From positions 186,001-250,000 of the forward strand of contig NZ_JACAOY010000010.1 in assembly GCF_013385985.1 (NCBI RefSeq): a DNA stretch of 64,000 nucleotides, in the 5' to 3' direction. Below the pieces are notes generated by a model. That model was not told the DNA's origin, searched no databases, and was given only the letters and a program-made list of their open reading frames with translations. Below, piece after piece: positions 12,185 through 22,650 of this stretch (its first letter is position 1; every line of letters starts with the position of its first letter). A program made the translations under genes and the position numbers. This DNA is from Pseudomonas sp. B6002. GTDB lineage: Bacteria > Pseudomonadota > Gammaproteobacteria > Pseudomonadales > Pseudomonadaceae.

Positions 12185-13065
12185 TCCTTGCTGATCGGCT
12201 GCGGATGCCTCGGGTCCGCAGCCTTCTTGCCCGGCAGGCTGTTTTCACTGCGGATCTGCGCATGGCTGATCAGCGCAAAGATAAAGCTGCCGCCAATGAT
12301 GTTGCCCGCCAGCGTCGGCCCGGCGAACACCAGCCAGAAGTCCTTCCACGGCAATTCGCCGGCAAATACCAGGTAGGACACCTCCGCCGAGCCCACGACG
12401 ATATGGGTGAAGTCCCCCAGCGCCATCAAGTAGGTGATCAAGATGATGATCCACAGCTTGGCGCTTTCCATCGACGGGATCATCCACACCATGGTGGCAA
12501 TCATCCAACCAGAGACAATGCCCTTGGCGAACATCTGCCCGGGGTCGTTCTCCATGACCTTGCGCCCGATGTCGAGGAAGGCCATGTCGGTCTTGGTGTC
12601 GAAGATCGGCAGATGCAGCATCACGTACGCCACCAGCAAGGTGCCGCACAGGTTACCCACCAGCACCACCGTCCACAGGCGCAGCAACCGGCCAGCATTG
12701 GCCAATGTCGGCTTGCTCATCACAGGAAGAACGGCGGTCAGGGTGTTTTCGGTGAACAGTTGCTGGCGCGCCAGGATCACCGCGAGGAACCCCGCGCAGT
12801 AACCGAAGCTGGCGATGACTTTGAATTCCTCACCGTCCGGCAACCGTGAGTTGAGCAGTCCCATGCCCATCAGGGACAAGCCCATGGTCAGGCCGGCCGC
12901 CAGCGCCGACCACCACAGCGCCGCGACATTGCGCTCCAGTTCCTGGTCGCCCTGGGTGCGGATGATTTCATGCAGGACCGCCGCGCGGGGTGGCTGGTTC
13001 TTGTCCACGTCCTGCTGCTCTTCCTGCGACAGGTTGGGGGTCTTGCCGTCTTCTTCAGTAGCCAT
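12178..13065 (-). CDS. Formate/nitrite transporter family protein (YfdC-like)
   Basis: 295 residues. A hydrophilic, acidic N-terminal extension of about 45 residues precedes six membrane helices of the FNT fold, including the pore motif FTENTLTAVLP and LVGNLCGTLLVAYV. The long N-terminal tail is like YfdC rather than FocA or NirC. It probably forms a pentameric inner-membrane anion channel; the substrate is unknown. The stop codon overlaps the 3' end of the antiporter gene on the other strand by 7 bp. Confidence 0.9.
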   Translation of the reverse strand: MATEEDGKTPNLSQEEQQDVDKNQPPRAAVLHEIIRTQGDQELERNVAALWWSALAAGLTMGLSLMGMGLLNSRLPDGEEFKVIASFGYCAGFLAVILARQQLFTENTLTAVLPVMSKPTLANAGRLLRLWTVVLVGNLCGTLLVAYVMLHLPIFDTKTDMAFLDIGRKVMENDPGQMFAKGIVSGWMIATMVWMIPSMESAKLWIIILITYLMALGDFTHIVVGSAEVSYLVFAGELPWKDFWLVFAGPTLAGNIIGGSFIFALISHAQIRSENSLPGKKAADPRHPQPISKDQ

Positions 13066-13121
13066 GATCGTTCAGCGCTCGAGGGGTGCCTGTAGCTACG
13101 ACACGCCGCGACGACAGCTGT

Positions 13122-15041
13122 TCAGTGGCCCGGTATACGCCAGGCCTTGGCCATTTCCACAGTGGTCGAGCTGAACGGCTTGCCCCAGGGTTTATTGCGC
13201 GCTTTGTAATGCTCAATGATGACATCCAGCACGCGGTTGAACTCGGCGGGGGTGGTGGCTTCGCCCAGGTCCCGCGCGGCGCGTTGCAGCAATTCAACGT
13301 TGGACGCCGGCTGGCCCGGGCGGTACAGCGACGGGTAGATGACCTCTCGCGTGAAGTTTTCAGCTTTCACCGCGATATCGCGCCGCTTCATTTCGGCGAC
13401 AGCACTGGTCATCACCCTCGAGAGGGGCTCTCCGGTGGCTGACGCCGGTTTTTGAGCCACCTGCATCAGTTGCTGGAAGTTGTGCTGACCCGGCGCATTC
13501 AGACGCTTCCCCAGCCACTCAACATGCTCAGGCCGACGGGCAAGCGCATCCAGGTTACGTAATGCCGCCGCCAGTTTCGGCGTAATTTTCAGGGTATCGC
13601 TGGCCTGATTCGCTTCGGTAATCGCGACATCCAGTACCCGCAACGCCTGCAGCGCCCCCTTGTGAAACAGCAACACATCCGCACCCGCCGGGTCCTTCGC
13701 CAACTGATCGCTCACGCTGGCCAGCATTTCATCGTCCATCGCCAGCACTGCGCTCTCCAATGAAGCAAACGGATACTGCTCGCGGACCACCTCACGTTTA
13801 TCCAAATGCGCGGCCACCGCCTGGTGAGCCTTCGCCTGCAGGTGCTGTTTCTGTTCGGGGGTCATGGTGAAGTTGACGGTGCCGTTGAGCAGGCCGCGAA
13901 AATCGCCTTTGTCCGTGTGCAGCGGCAATGTCACCGTCTGGTCGCTATAGGCCTTGAGCCGTTCTGTTTGATAAGCCCCGGCAGCGGCATGTGGGGTGCC
14001 GGTCACTTTATCGACGATGTGGCTGATAAACCCGCCGCTTTTTTTCGGCGCTGCCTCTTCGGACTCAAACTTGACGACCAGCGACTCAGGCTTGCTCAAC
14101 GGGCCCAGCGACAGCGACGAGCCGACCACGCCGGGCGCGGGCGTATTGGCCAGCAAGCCACCGTCTTGGAACGCAGTAACTTCAGCCGTTTCCTGAAACC
14201 CATGGCCTTGTTCTTGAGGGCTCTTGAACACCACCGGCAGCGAGCCTGAAATGCGTGCGGCGCGGGCGATATCCATGTCCGGTGTGAGGTTGGCATTGAA
14301 CACCACCAATTGCGGACGACCGTCGAACATGCCGGTGCCGGTGATATTGAGTTGCTTGATCGCCGGAATATGACGGCTTAACTCTTCAAGGTCGCGAATG
14401 GTCGGCGTGCCACCGGCGCTCAGCCTGTCGGCGATCTTCATGACTTCAGCGGGCCGAGCAGCCCTTGGCATTTCGGCAATATGCACCAGGATCGATTTGC
14501 GAGACTCGCTGCGCATCATCTCTTCCAGGGGGGAGGCCTCGGTTTGCAGGCGCGGCAGCAACGTCAGCAGCAATTGGGAGATGTTGCCGGCAGGCCCAGG
14601 CAAGCGACCGGCGAGCTTGCCGAGGTGGGTGCTGACGCCTTGCAACCAAGCGGTCACCGGATCGTTGCTATTGAGCAGGCTTGGCAGGTCGATGCTGTTC
14701 GACAGCTCGCCGAACGCCTTGGCGCCCATGCCGCTGGCCAGCAAGGTCGCGGAAATCGCGCCGGCGGATGAGCCGGAAATCACCTTCATGCCTTGCAGTT
14801 TCTTGCCATCCTCCAGCGCCTGCACCATCCCCGGAAACGCAATGCCCTTGGCGCCACCACCGCTGAGCACCAAGTGGCTGGGCGGCGACGGAGACACGCT
14901 CACCTGCACTCGCCCATCGCTATAACGATAGAGGCTCAACTTGCGCGGCCCTACATCTTTGACCAGAGGCGTCCTGACGTCCTGGTCGACGGTTTGAGGC
15001 AACGGCGGACGGATTTGGACAGGGGAGTTGGACACTTTCAT
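13122..15041 (-). CDS. ExoU-like patatin-family phospholipase
   Basis: 639 residues. A patatin domain at about 55-310 holds the oxyanion loop GGGAKG (61-66), the nucleophile elbow GSSAG (Ser92) and the catalytic DGG (Asp293). The Ser-Asp spacing of 201 is nearly that of ExoU of P. aeruginosa (Ser142-Asp344). The segment after the glycine loop (PGMVQALED...SGSSAGAISATLLASGM) follows ExoU closely. The 330-residue C-terminal part is helical, as is the membrane-localisation domain of ExoU. The start at 15041 (MKVSNSPVQIRPP) is chosen over a longer frame because the N-terminus is polar and secretion-signal-like. No chaperone gene or type III secretion gene is in the window. ExoU homologs are ubiquitin-activated phospholipase A2 toxins; activity here is inferred. 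Confidence 0.88.
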   Translation of the reverse strand: MKVSNSPVQIRPPLPQTVDQDVRTPLVKDVGPRKLSLYRYSDGRVQVSVSPSPPSHLVLSGGGAKGIAFPGMVQALEDGKKLQGMKVISGSSAGAISATLLASGMGAKAFGELSNSIDLPSLLNSNDPVTAWLQGVSTHLGKLAGRLPGPAGNISQLLLTLLPRLQTEASPLEEMMRSESRKSILVHIAEMPRAARPAEVMKIADRLSAGGTPTIRDLEELSRHIPAIKQLNITGTGMFDGRPQLVVFNANLTPDMDIARAARISGSLPVVFKSPQEQGHGFQETAEVTAFQDGGLLANTPAPGVVGSSLSLGPLSKPESLVVKFESEEAAPKKSGGFISHIVDKVTGTPHAAAGAYQTERLKAYSDQTVTLPLHTDKGDFRGLLNGTVNFTMTPEQKQHLQAKAHQAVAAHLDKREVVREQYPFASLESAVLAMDDEMLASVSDQLAKDPAGADVLLFHKGALQALRVLDVAITEANQASDTLKITPKLAAALRNLDALARRPEHVEWLGKRLNAPGQHNFQQLMQVAQKPASATGEPLSRVMTSAVAEMKRRDIAVKAENFTREVIYPSLYRPGQPASNVELLQRAARDLGEATTPAEFNRVLDVIIEHYKARNKPWGKPFSSTTVEMAKAWRIPGH

Positions 15042-15141
15042 ACGCAGGCTCTCGCTACAGGTTGTGGTCCTGTGTGATGAGAGAGCCTGAGAAAGATCCA
15101 GGCGGAATGATTTGGTAAAGCAAATCAAACCGTCGTTGGGG

Positions 15142-15534
15142 TTATTCGTCCTGGAACTGGTCCTTCACGTACTTGATCTCGGTACGGCCATGCGGTGCTG
15201 GCAGGCCGTCTTCACCGAGGTTGACGAAAACCATTTTTTCCACGGTCAGGATGCTTTTGCGGGTGATCTTGTTGCGTACTTCGCAGGTCAGGGTGATGGA
15301 CGTGCGGCCGAACTCGGTGGCCGTAATACCCAACTCGATGATGTCGCCCTGGCGCGAAGCGCTGACAAAGTTGATTTCGGAGATGTACTTGGTCACCACA
15401 CGCTGGTTGCCCAACTGGACAATCGCGTAAATGGCCGCTTCTTCGTCGATCCAGCGCAGCAGGCTGCCACCGAACAGGGTGCCGTTGGGGTTGAGGTCTT
15501 CGGGTTTTACCCATTTGCGGGTGTGGAAGTTCAT
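15142..15534 (-). CDS. Hotdog-fold acyl-CoA thioesterase (YciA-like)
   Basis: 130 residues forming one hotdog domain. The motif NPNGTLFGGSLLRWIDEEAA holds the conserved Gly-Gly and the catalytic Asp of the YciA/BACH thioesterases, followed by RQGDIIELG and TSITLTCEV. The start at 15534 (MNFHTRKWVK) is preceded by GGAGTGACC; an upstream extension is not supported. It probably hydrolyses acyl-CoA in the cytoplasm, with unknown chain length. It lies between the ExoU-like gene and the divergent ahcY leader. Confidence 0.9.
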   Translation of the reverse strand: MNFHTRKWVKPEDLNPNGTLFGGSLLRWIDEEAAIYAIVQLGNQRVVTKYISEINFVSASRQGDIIELGITATEFGRTSITLTCEVRNKITRKSILTVEKMVFVNLGEDGLPAPHGRTEIKYVKDQFQDE

Positions 15535-15654
15535 GGTCACTCCAAAGCGTCTTGCCAAATGATGGGCATCATCATGGCAGAGCCCGGGCCCAAGCTCTAT
15601 GAGCCATTGCCTATCAACCCCATCAGCGATCTTCATATGCCCGACGGAAAGGCT

Positions 15655-15683
15655 TTTAGAACGCGTAACCAGACGGCTATAAT
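15655..15683 (+). promoter_or_regulatory. Sigma-70 promoter of ahcY
   Basis: TTTAGA (15655-15660), a 17-bp spacer and a perfect TATAAT (15678-15683). Transcription from about 15690 would include the whole riboswitch. Confidence 0.75.
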
Positions 15684-15716
15684 CGCCCCCGCTTCAAAAC
15701 GGTCATCTTCAGTTGA

Positions 15717-17270
<1,554 letters not shown>

Positions 17271-17280
17271 TTTGCCTGCT

Positions 17281-17306
17281 GCCCGCCTCCTTCTGGGGGC
17301 GGGCTC
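17281..17306 (+). terminator. Probable terminator hairpin after ahcY
   Basis: GCCCGCC (17281-17287) pairs with GGCGGGC (17298-17304), followed only by TCTT. The weak T tract leaves its strength open. Confidence 0.5.
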
Positions 17307-17307
17307 T

Positions 17308-17397
17308 TGTAGGAGCTGGCTTGCCGGCGATGGCTTCAACTCGGTTTTGCTGCGCCACCGAGGTGCCTGCATCGCCGGCAAGCCAGCTCCTACAGGG
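17308..17397. repeat. REP pair (TGTAGGAGCTGGCTTGCCGG type)
   Basis: The arms TGTAGGAGCTGGCTTGCCGG and its complement lie 50 bp apart, between ahcY and metF. Confidence 0.9.
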
Positions 17398-17441
17398 ATT
17401 GCGCACGTCTAACAGGCCTTTGAGTTTCCAAGGATACGACC

Positions 17442-18287
17442 ATGTCCCAAGACCGTCGCTACAGCTTCGAGTTCTTCCCGACCAAGACCGATGCTGGGCA
17501 TGAAAAACTGATGGCGACTGCCACTCAGTTGGCCAGCTACAACCCCGACTTCTTTTCCTGCACCTACGGCGCCGGCGGCTCGACCCGTGACCGTACGATC
17601 AACACCGTGCTGCAGCTGGAAAGCCAAGTCAAAGTTCCCGCCGCTCCGCACTTGTCGTGCGTGGGCGACAGCAAAGCTGACCTGCGCGGCCTGCTGACCC
17701 AATACAAGCAAGCCGGCATCAAGCGCATCGTCGCCTTGCGTGGCGACCTGCCGTCCGGCATGGGCATGGCCAGCGGCGAGCTGCGCTACGCCAATGACCT
17801 GGTGAGCTTCATCCGCGAAGAAAGCGGCGATCACTTCCACATCGAAGTGGCGGCCTACCCGGAGATGCACCCCCAGGCACGCAATTTCGAAGACGATCTT
17901 CACAACTTCGTGCGCAAGGCCAACGCCGGCGCCGACAGCGCCATCACCCAGTACTTCTTCAACGCCGACAGCTACTTCTACTTCGTCGAGCGTGTACGGG
18001 CCATGGGCGTCGACATCCCGATCGTGCCGGGCATCATGCCGATCACCAACTACAGCAAGCTGGCGCGCTTCTCCGACGCCTGCGGCGCTGAAATCCCGCG
18101 CTGGGTGCGCAAGCAACTGGAAGCCTACGGCGATGACGTCAAGAGCATCCAGGCGTTCGGCGAACAGGTCATCACCGAAATGTGTGAACGTTTGTTACAA
18201 GGTGGCGCGCCAGGGTTGCACTTCTATACCCTGAACCAGGCTGAACCCAGCCTTGCCATCTGGAACAACCTCAAGCTGCCACGCTAA
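17442..18287 (+). CDS. metF: 5,10-methylenetetrahydrofolate reductase
   Basis: Flavoprotein that makes 5-methyl-tetrahydrofolate, the methyl donor for methionine synthesis. 281 residues. It begins MSQDRRYSFEFFPTKTDAG, with the conserved catalytic-Glu region FEFFPTKT. SCTYGAGGSTRDRT, ALRGDLP and PGIMPITNYSKLARF are family signatures. AAGGATACGACC precedes the ATG. It follows ahcY across a REP pair and has its own terminator downstream. Confidence 0.97.
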   Translation: MSQDRRYSFEFFPTKTDAGHEKLMATATQLASYNPDFFSCTYGAGGSTRDRTINTVLQLESQVKVPAAPHLSCVGDSKADLRGLLTQYKQAGIKRIVALRGDLPSGMGMASGELRYANDLVSFIREESGDHFHIEVAAYPEMHPQARNFEDDLHNFVRKANAGADSAITQYFFNADSYFYFVERVRAMGVDIPIVPGIMPITNYSKLARFSDACGAEIPRWVRKQLEAYGDDVKSIQAFGEQVITEMCERLLQGGAPGLHFYTLNQAEPSLAIWNNLKLPR

Positions 18288-18305
18288 GGGTTGTCTGGCT
18301 GTACC

Positions 18306-18340
18306 AAGGCCCTCGTTTCGACGAGGGCCTTTGTCGTTTT
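18306..18340 (+). terminator. Rho-independent terminator after metF
   Basis: AAGGCCCTCG pairs with CGAGGGCCTT and is followed by TTGTCGTTTT, 19 bp after the metF stop. Confidence 0.75.
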
Positions 18341-18365
18341 AAATGCCCACGGAACCCTGCAGTCC

Positions 18366-19448
18366 ATGAACACAGCGCCTTCGACTTCCCGCCCGCAATT
18401 GGTCTACCTGGTCTTCGGTTCCGAGACCTACCACCAGGAAGCGGTCTTCAGCATCGCCAGCGCATTGGCCTTTCTGCAGGAAACCCCGGACGCGGCCCTT
18501 GATATCCAGGTATTCAGCGACAACCCCGAGCCCTATCGCCTGCTGCCCGTGCGCGTACGCCCACTGGACGAGGCCACGCGCAAACGTTGGAGCGAGCCCC
18601 ACGGCTACCACTTCCGCACCAAGCACGTGGTGTTGCGCCAAGTGCTGGAGGAGTCGCCGGTCGCGCTGTTGATCGACACCGACACGTTCTTCCATCACTC
18701 GCCCATGGCGCTGTTCGAGCGCGTGCAGCCCGGCACCCTGTTGTGCAACGCCTTCTACACCAAGTACGGCGACAACCACGAAAGCATCCTCTACACCGCG
18801 CTGCACCAGCGTTTGCTGGACATGGGTGTGGCCGACGATGACATGATGACCCTCAACTCCGGCGTCATGGGCCTGACCCAACAGGACGCACACATCCTCG
18901 ACCGCTCGATCGAGTTGATGGACGAGTTGTTCCCCCATGCCCAGGGCGCCTACACCCTGGAAGAATTCTGCCTGTCCGTCGCGGCCTACCGCACCGTCAA
19001 CGTGCGCGAGTGCCCGGACCTGATCCACCACTACTGGAGCCGCAAGCAGCTGTTCCGGGCCAAGGTCAAGGCGTGGATCGCCAAGCACGCGGCAAACCCT
19101 ACCAGCGAACTGGCGATGGCCGACACCCGCCAGGTGTCCTCGCACCTGCCGCGTCCGCCGCGCCTGCAGCGCCTGATGTACAAGCTGATCACGCTGCTTT
19201 TGCCCAAGCACCAGCAGCAGTTCATCCGTGAAATCCTCTACGGCTGCTACGAACACGAGAATGAATTCGACCAGGCGTGTGGCCCGGTTTGGTGGGACAA
19301 GGCGCGACAAAATCAGGAAGAGCGCCAGCAGCGGCCGATTGACGCACACCAACTGGAGCACTGGTTTGCCAACCCGGTGGTGCGCCTGATTCTGGGCGAG
19401 CGGCGCAATGCAATCCACGAGCATCTGATGGACGCACCGGCCAAATAA
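18366..19448 (+). CDS. Putative nucleotide-sugar glycosyltransferase-like protein of unknown role
   Basis: 360 residues, no signal peptide and no long membrane helix. The N-terminal part (LVYLVFGSETYHQEAVFSI) resembles the start of a GT-A fold, and LLIDTDTFFHHSP gives a DxD-like Asp-Thr-Asp motif at the position where GT-A enzymes bind the metal and sugar nucleotide. TLNSGVMGLTQQD resembles the loop after it in GT8-like enzymes. A basic amphipathic segment (RPPRLQRLMYKLITLLLPK) near residue 260-280 could touch the membrane. The acceptor and donor are unknown. The ATG at 18366 begins the domain; the frame is open upstream through the metF terminator. The gene is near no cell-wall or LPS cluster. 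Confidence 0.72.
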   Translation: MNTAPSTSRPQLVYLVFGSETYHQEAVFSIASALAFLQETPDAALDIQVFSDNPEPYRLLPVRVRPLDEATRKRWSEPHGYHFRTKHVVLRQVLEESPVALLIDTDTFFHHSPMALFERVQPGTLLCNAFYTKYGDNHESILYTALHQRLLDMGVADDDMMTLNSGVMGLTQQDAHILDRSIELMDELFPHAQGAYTLEEFCLSVAAYRTVNVRECPDLIHHYWSRKQLFRAKVKAWIAKHAANPTSELAMADTRQVSSHLPRPPRLQRLMYKLITLLLPKHQQQFIREILYGCYEHENEFDQACGPVWWDKARQNQEERQQRPIDAHQLEHWFANPVVRLILGERRNAIHEHLMDAPAK

Positions 19449-19511
19449 GGCCACCCGCCAATGCGTGTGCCAGAGCTTCTCTTTAGGGCAGGAGCGTCGT
19501 AACCTCAAGGC

Positions 19512-20315
19512 ATGCCCGTTCTTCTCAAGCTGTTGACCGCTGCGCTTTTCACTTGCCTGAGCTTCGCCGCTTATGGCGAGAAATTGCGCATTGTCACCGA
19601 GCCCTGGGCGCCTTACGTCTACGACGACAACGGCACCATGCGCGGGCTGGACTACGAAACCACGGTGATCGTGTTCCAGCGCTTGGGGGTCGATGTGGAA
19701 TGGCAGTTCCTGCCCTGGAAACGCTGCCTGGCGATGCTCGACCAAGGCCACGCCGATGGCGCGCTGGATATTTTCCACAGCCACGACCGGGACGCCCTGC
19801 TGCTTTACCCCAGCGAGCCATTGTCGGAAGTCGAGTTCGTGCTGTATTACGCCAATGAGCGTCCCCACCCCGCCGATACCCTCGAAGACCTGCGCGGCCT
19901 GACGGTCGGCACTTCACCGGGCTACCTCTATAGCGAGGCGTTCCGGGAGTCCACGCTGTTCAACCATGAGCCGGCCCCCAGCCACGAGGCCAACTTCGGC
20001 AAGCTGTCCCTGGGCCGCATTGACCTGGTGATCACCGACCGCCGCGTGGGCCAGCATGTGATCAAGGCCTTGGGCCTGGAGGGCACGGTCAGCCAGGCGC
20101 CCATGGTAGTCAGCCGCCAACAGCAGTTCCTGGCAGTGCGCCGTGGCGCGGGCATGGACCTTTTGGTGCAACGCTTTGCCGCTGAGCTCAAACGCTTCAA
20201 ACAAGAGCCCGCCTACGCCGCCCTGAGCGAGAAATACGGCGGCAATCCTGCCCCAACGGCCTCGATACCCGCCCCCGAACACACCGTTGAGCAGCAGGAA
20301 AGCAGCGCGCCGTGA
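19512..20315 (+). CDS. Orphan extracellular solute-binding protein (SBP_bac_3 type)
   Basis: 267 residues with a signal peptide (cut after AAYGE). The body follows the amino-acid-binding fold of family 3: LRIVTEPWAPYVYDDNG at the front, GLDYETTVIVFQRLGVDVEW, and WKRCLAMLDQGHADGALDIF. No ABC permease or ATPase gene is adjacent, so it may serve a transporter encoded elsewhere or act as a periplasmic sensor. The C-terminal 25 residues are Pro/Glu/Gln-rich and probably disordered. It lies 63 bp after the glycosyltransferase-like gene on the same strand. Confidence 0.85.
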   Translation: MPVLLKLLTAALFTCLSFAAYGEKLRIVTEPWAPYVYDDNGTMRGLDYETTVIVFQRLGVDVEWQFLPWKRCLAMLDQGHADGALDIFHSHDRDALLLYPSEPLSEVEFVLYYANERPHPADTLEDLRGLTVGTSPGYLYSEAFRESTLFNHEPAPSHEANFGKLSLGRIDLVITDRRVGQHVIKALGLEGTVSQAPMVVSRQQQFLAVRRGAGMDLLVQRFAAELKRFKQEPAYAALSEKYGGNPAPTASIPAPEHTVEQQESSAP

Positions 20316-20321
20316 TTGCTC

Positions 20322-20330
20322 TGTTATACT
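20322..20330 (+). promoter_or_regulatory. Extended -10 promoter of rhlE
   Basis: TGTTATACT reads as a TGn extended -10 with TATACT. No good -35 is seen at 17 bp. It predicts an rhlE leader of about 200 nt. Confidence 0.5.
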
Positions 20331-20456
20331 CCGGCCTTTCCGCCAGGCTTACGCCCGGCCGCTGAGGTCTTGAAAAAGGCACCCAACCCCGCTACTGCGC
20401 AGCTTTGCGGCCCGCGCGAGCCGGTGGAGTGCCCGCCAGACGCAGCAGGACCGGAC

Positions 20457-20503
20457 GGGATAACGCTCCCCTAAGCGTCATTCACGCCCGGCAAGATTAT
20501 CCC
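20457..20503 (+). promoter_or_regulatory. Structured element in the rhlE leader
   Basis: GGGATAA (20457-20463) pairs with TTATCCC (20497-20503) around an inner hairpin ACGCT/AGCGT. The element ends 34 nt before the rhlE start. The 222-bp gap 20316-20537 contains no open frame that looks like a gene. Whether it controls the helicase or is a separate small RNA cannot be told. Confidence 0.4.
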
Positions 20504-20537
20504 TCTGGGCCAAGCCCTAACTAAAACAGGATTACTC

Positions 20538-22415
20538 ATGTCCTTTGCTTCCCTCGGTCTCTCCGAGGCTTTAGTCCGCGCCATCGAGGCAGCGGGCTAT
20601 ACCGAGCCTACTCCGGTGCAACAGCGGGCCATTCCCGCCGTGTTGCAAGGTCGCGACCTGATGGTTGCGGCTCAGACAGGTACTGGTAAAACCGGCGGCT
20701 TCGCCCTCCCGATTCTGGAGCGGTTGTTTCCCAATGGTCACCCGGACAAATCCCAGCGTCACGGCCCGCGCCAACCGCGCGTACTGGTCCTGACCCCTAC
20801 CCGCGAACTCGCCGCCCAGGTGCACGACAGCTTCAAGCTGTATGCCCGCGACCTGAAGTTCGTCAGCGCCTGCATCTTCGGCGGCGTCGGCATGAACCCG
20901 CAGGTTCAGGCCATGTCCCGCGGTGTTGACGTGCTGGTGGCCTGCCCTGGCCGCCTGCTCGACCTGTGCGGCCAAGGCAGCGTCGACCTGTCCCACGTGG
21001 AAATCCTCGTGCTGGACGAAGCCGACCGCATGCTCGACATGGGCTTTGTCCATGACGTGAAAAAGGTTCTCGCGCGCCTGCCAGCCAAACGCCAGAACCT
21101 GCTGTTCTCGGCCACGTTCTCCCAGGACATCACTGCCCTGGCCGGGAAGCTGCTGCACAACCCGGAACGCATCGAAGTCACGCCGCCGAACACCACGGTC
21201 GAGCGCATCGAGCAACGCGTGTTCCGCCTGGCCGCCAGCCACAAGCGTGCGCTGCTGGCTCACCTGATCACTGCAGGCGCCTGGGAACAGGTGCTGGTGT
21301 TCACCCGCACCAAGCACGGCGCCAACCGCCTGGCCGAGTACCTGGACAAGCACGGCCTCACCGCCGTCGCCATCCACGGCAACAAGAGCCAGAACGCACG
21401 CACCAAGGCCCTGGCTGATTTCAAGGCCGGCACCGTGCGCATCCTGGTCGCCACCGATATCGCCGCCCGCGGCCTGGATATCGACCAATTGCCACACGTG
21501 GTCAACTTCGAGCTGCCAAACGTCGACGAAGACTACGTGCACCGTATCGGCCGTACCGGCCGTGCCGGTCGTTCGGGTGAAGCCATCTCCCTGGTTGCAC
21601 CGGACGAAGAAAAACTGCTGAAAAGCATCGAGCGCATGACCAAGCAGAAAATCGCCGACGGCGACCTGATGGGCTTCGATGCCAGCGCCGTGGAGGCCGA
21701 AAAGCCAGAAGCGCGCGAACGTCCGGACGTGCGCAACCCGCGCAACCCACGCGGTCCGAAGGGCGATGGCCCGAACGGCGGCGGTGGTGGCGGTGGTCGT
21801 CGCGACAAGGGCAAAGACAAGGGCAAGGAGAAATCCGCCTCCAGCAGCCGTGGCGAACGCCCGGCCCGCGAGCAGAAGCCACGTGAAGGCACCCCGGCCC
21901 GCGAACAGCGCCAGCCGAGCCAGCCGCCACGCGCTGCAGCCGACCGCGCCCCGGACGAGTTCCTGGACGACGACGTGGATAACTTCGGTAACCGCGTCGA
22001 TTACGTGCCCCAGGCCAAGCCGGCCCAAGGCCGTGGCCGCCGCCCAGGTGCCCCGGCACAAGGTGCGGGTGCAGGCACGCCACGTGGCGGTCAGCCACAA
22101 GGTGGCCGTCAGAACGGTCCGCGTAACAGCAGCGGCGGCACCACCGGTACCCCGCCAGGTAAACGCAACGGCCCACGCAACGGTGCACCACGTGACGGCC
22201 AGGCCCGTCGCGAAGACTCGCGCAACCGCCGCCCGTCCCGTGACGACCAATCGCGTTCGTCCGAGCCAGCCGTGCAGAACCCGCGCGGCGGCCCGGCACC
22301 GAAGATCATCCACAAGGAGTCGAAAGCAGACCGCTTCCCGACACCTGAGCAGTTGGATCAACTGCCGGGCCGTCCTCGTGGTGAAAAGCCAGCGCTGCTG
22401 ACCCGCAACCGCTGA
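20538..22415 (+). CDS. rhlE: DEAD-box ATP-dependent RNA helicase RhlE
   Basis: 625 residues. The helicase core occupies about 1-385 with the Q motif ([14 protein letters not shown]), Walker A ([11 protein letters not shown]), DEAD at about residue 160 ([12 protein letters not shown]), SAT, and the C-domain motif [14 protein letters not shown]. The remaining 240 residues are Arg/Gly/Pro/Asn-rich and disordered with KGKDKGKEK-like repeats, an RNA-binding tail. The long tail and the genomic position match the RhlE2 of P. aeruginosa (PA0428) rather than the short RhlE1. It unwinds structured RNA and is likely involved in RNA decay and cold adaptation. A strong terminator follows. Confidence 0.96.
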   Translation: MSFASLGLSEALVRAIEAAGYTEPTPVQQRAIPAVLQGRDLMVAAQTGTGKTGGFALPILERLFPNGHPDKSQRHGPRQPRVLVLTPTRELAAQVHDSFKLYARDLKFVSACIFGGVGMNPQVQAMSRGVDVLVACPGRLLDLCGQGSVDLSHVEILVLDEADRMLDMGFVHDVKKVLARLPAKRQNLLFSATFSQDITALAGKLLHNPERIEVTPPNTTVERIEQRVFRLAASHKRALLAHLITAGAWEQVLVFTRTKHGANRLAEYLDKHGLTAVAIHGNKSQNARTKALADFKAGTVRILVATDIAARGLDIDQLPHVVNFELPNVDEDYVHRIGRTGRAGRSGEAISLVAPDEEKLLKSIERMTKQKIADGDLMGFDASAVEAEKPEARERPDVRNPRNPRGPKGDGPNGGGGGGGRRDKGKDKGKEKSASSSRGERPAREQKPREGTPAREQRQPSQPPRAAADRAPDEFLDDDVDNFGNRVDYVPQAKPAQGRGRRPGAPAQGAGAGTPRGGQPQGGRQNGPRNSSGGTTGTPPGKRNGPRNGAPRDGQARREDSRNRRPSRDDQSRSSEPAVQNPRGGPAPKIIHKESKADRFPTPEQLDQLPGRPRGEKPALLTRNR

Positions 22416-22430
22416 TTTTCAAAGCCCCAT

Positions 22431-22469
22431 AAAAAATGCCCCGCCTCGAAAGATACGGGGCATTTTTTT
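22431..22469 (+). terminator. Rho-independent terminator after rhlE
   Basis: AAAAAATGCCCCG, a 12-nt loop, CGGGGCATTTTTTT. Confidence 0.92.
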
Positions 22470-22498
22470 CGATTGAGCAAAATCAAATGGGCTTTTCT

Positions 22499-22587
22499 GT
22501 GGGAGCTGGCTTGCCTGCGATAGCGGTGCATCAGTGAGATATGCTTCAACTGACACACCGCTATCGCAGGCAAGCCAGCTCCCACAT
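22499..22587. repeat. REP pair (TGTGGGAGCTGGCTTGCCTG type)
   Basis: Complete inverted pair with arms extended by CGATAGCGG / CCGCTATCG, between the facing terminators of rhlE and yceI. Confidence 0.93.
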
Positions 22588-22604
22588 TGATTGCATTTCA
22601 GGCA

Positions 22605-22637
22605 TAAAAAAACCGGATCGCGAGATCCGGTTTTTTT
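22605..22637 (-). terminator. Terminator of the cytochrome b561-yceI operon, possibly bidirectional
   Basis: AAAAAAACCGGATC and GATCCGGTTTTTTT form a symmetric hairpin with T tracts on both strands, 14 bp after the yceI stop. Confidence 0.9.
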
Positions 22638-22650
22638 GTGCGGGCAGAAA

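Noticed and set aside
20571-22361. 596-codon frame opposite rhlE
   Set aside because: Antisense shadow; the + strand has all helicase motifs.
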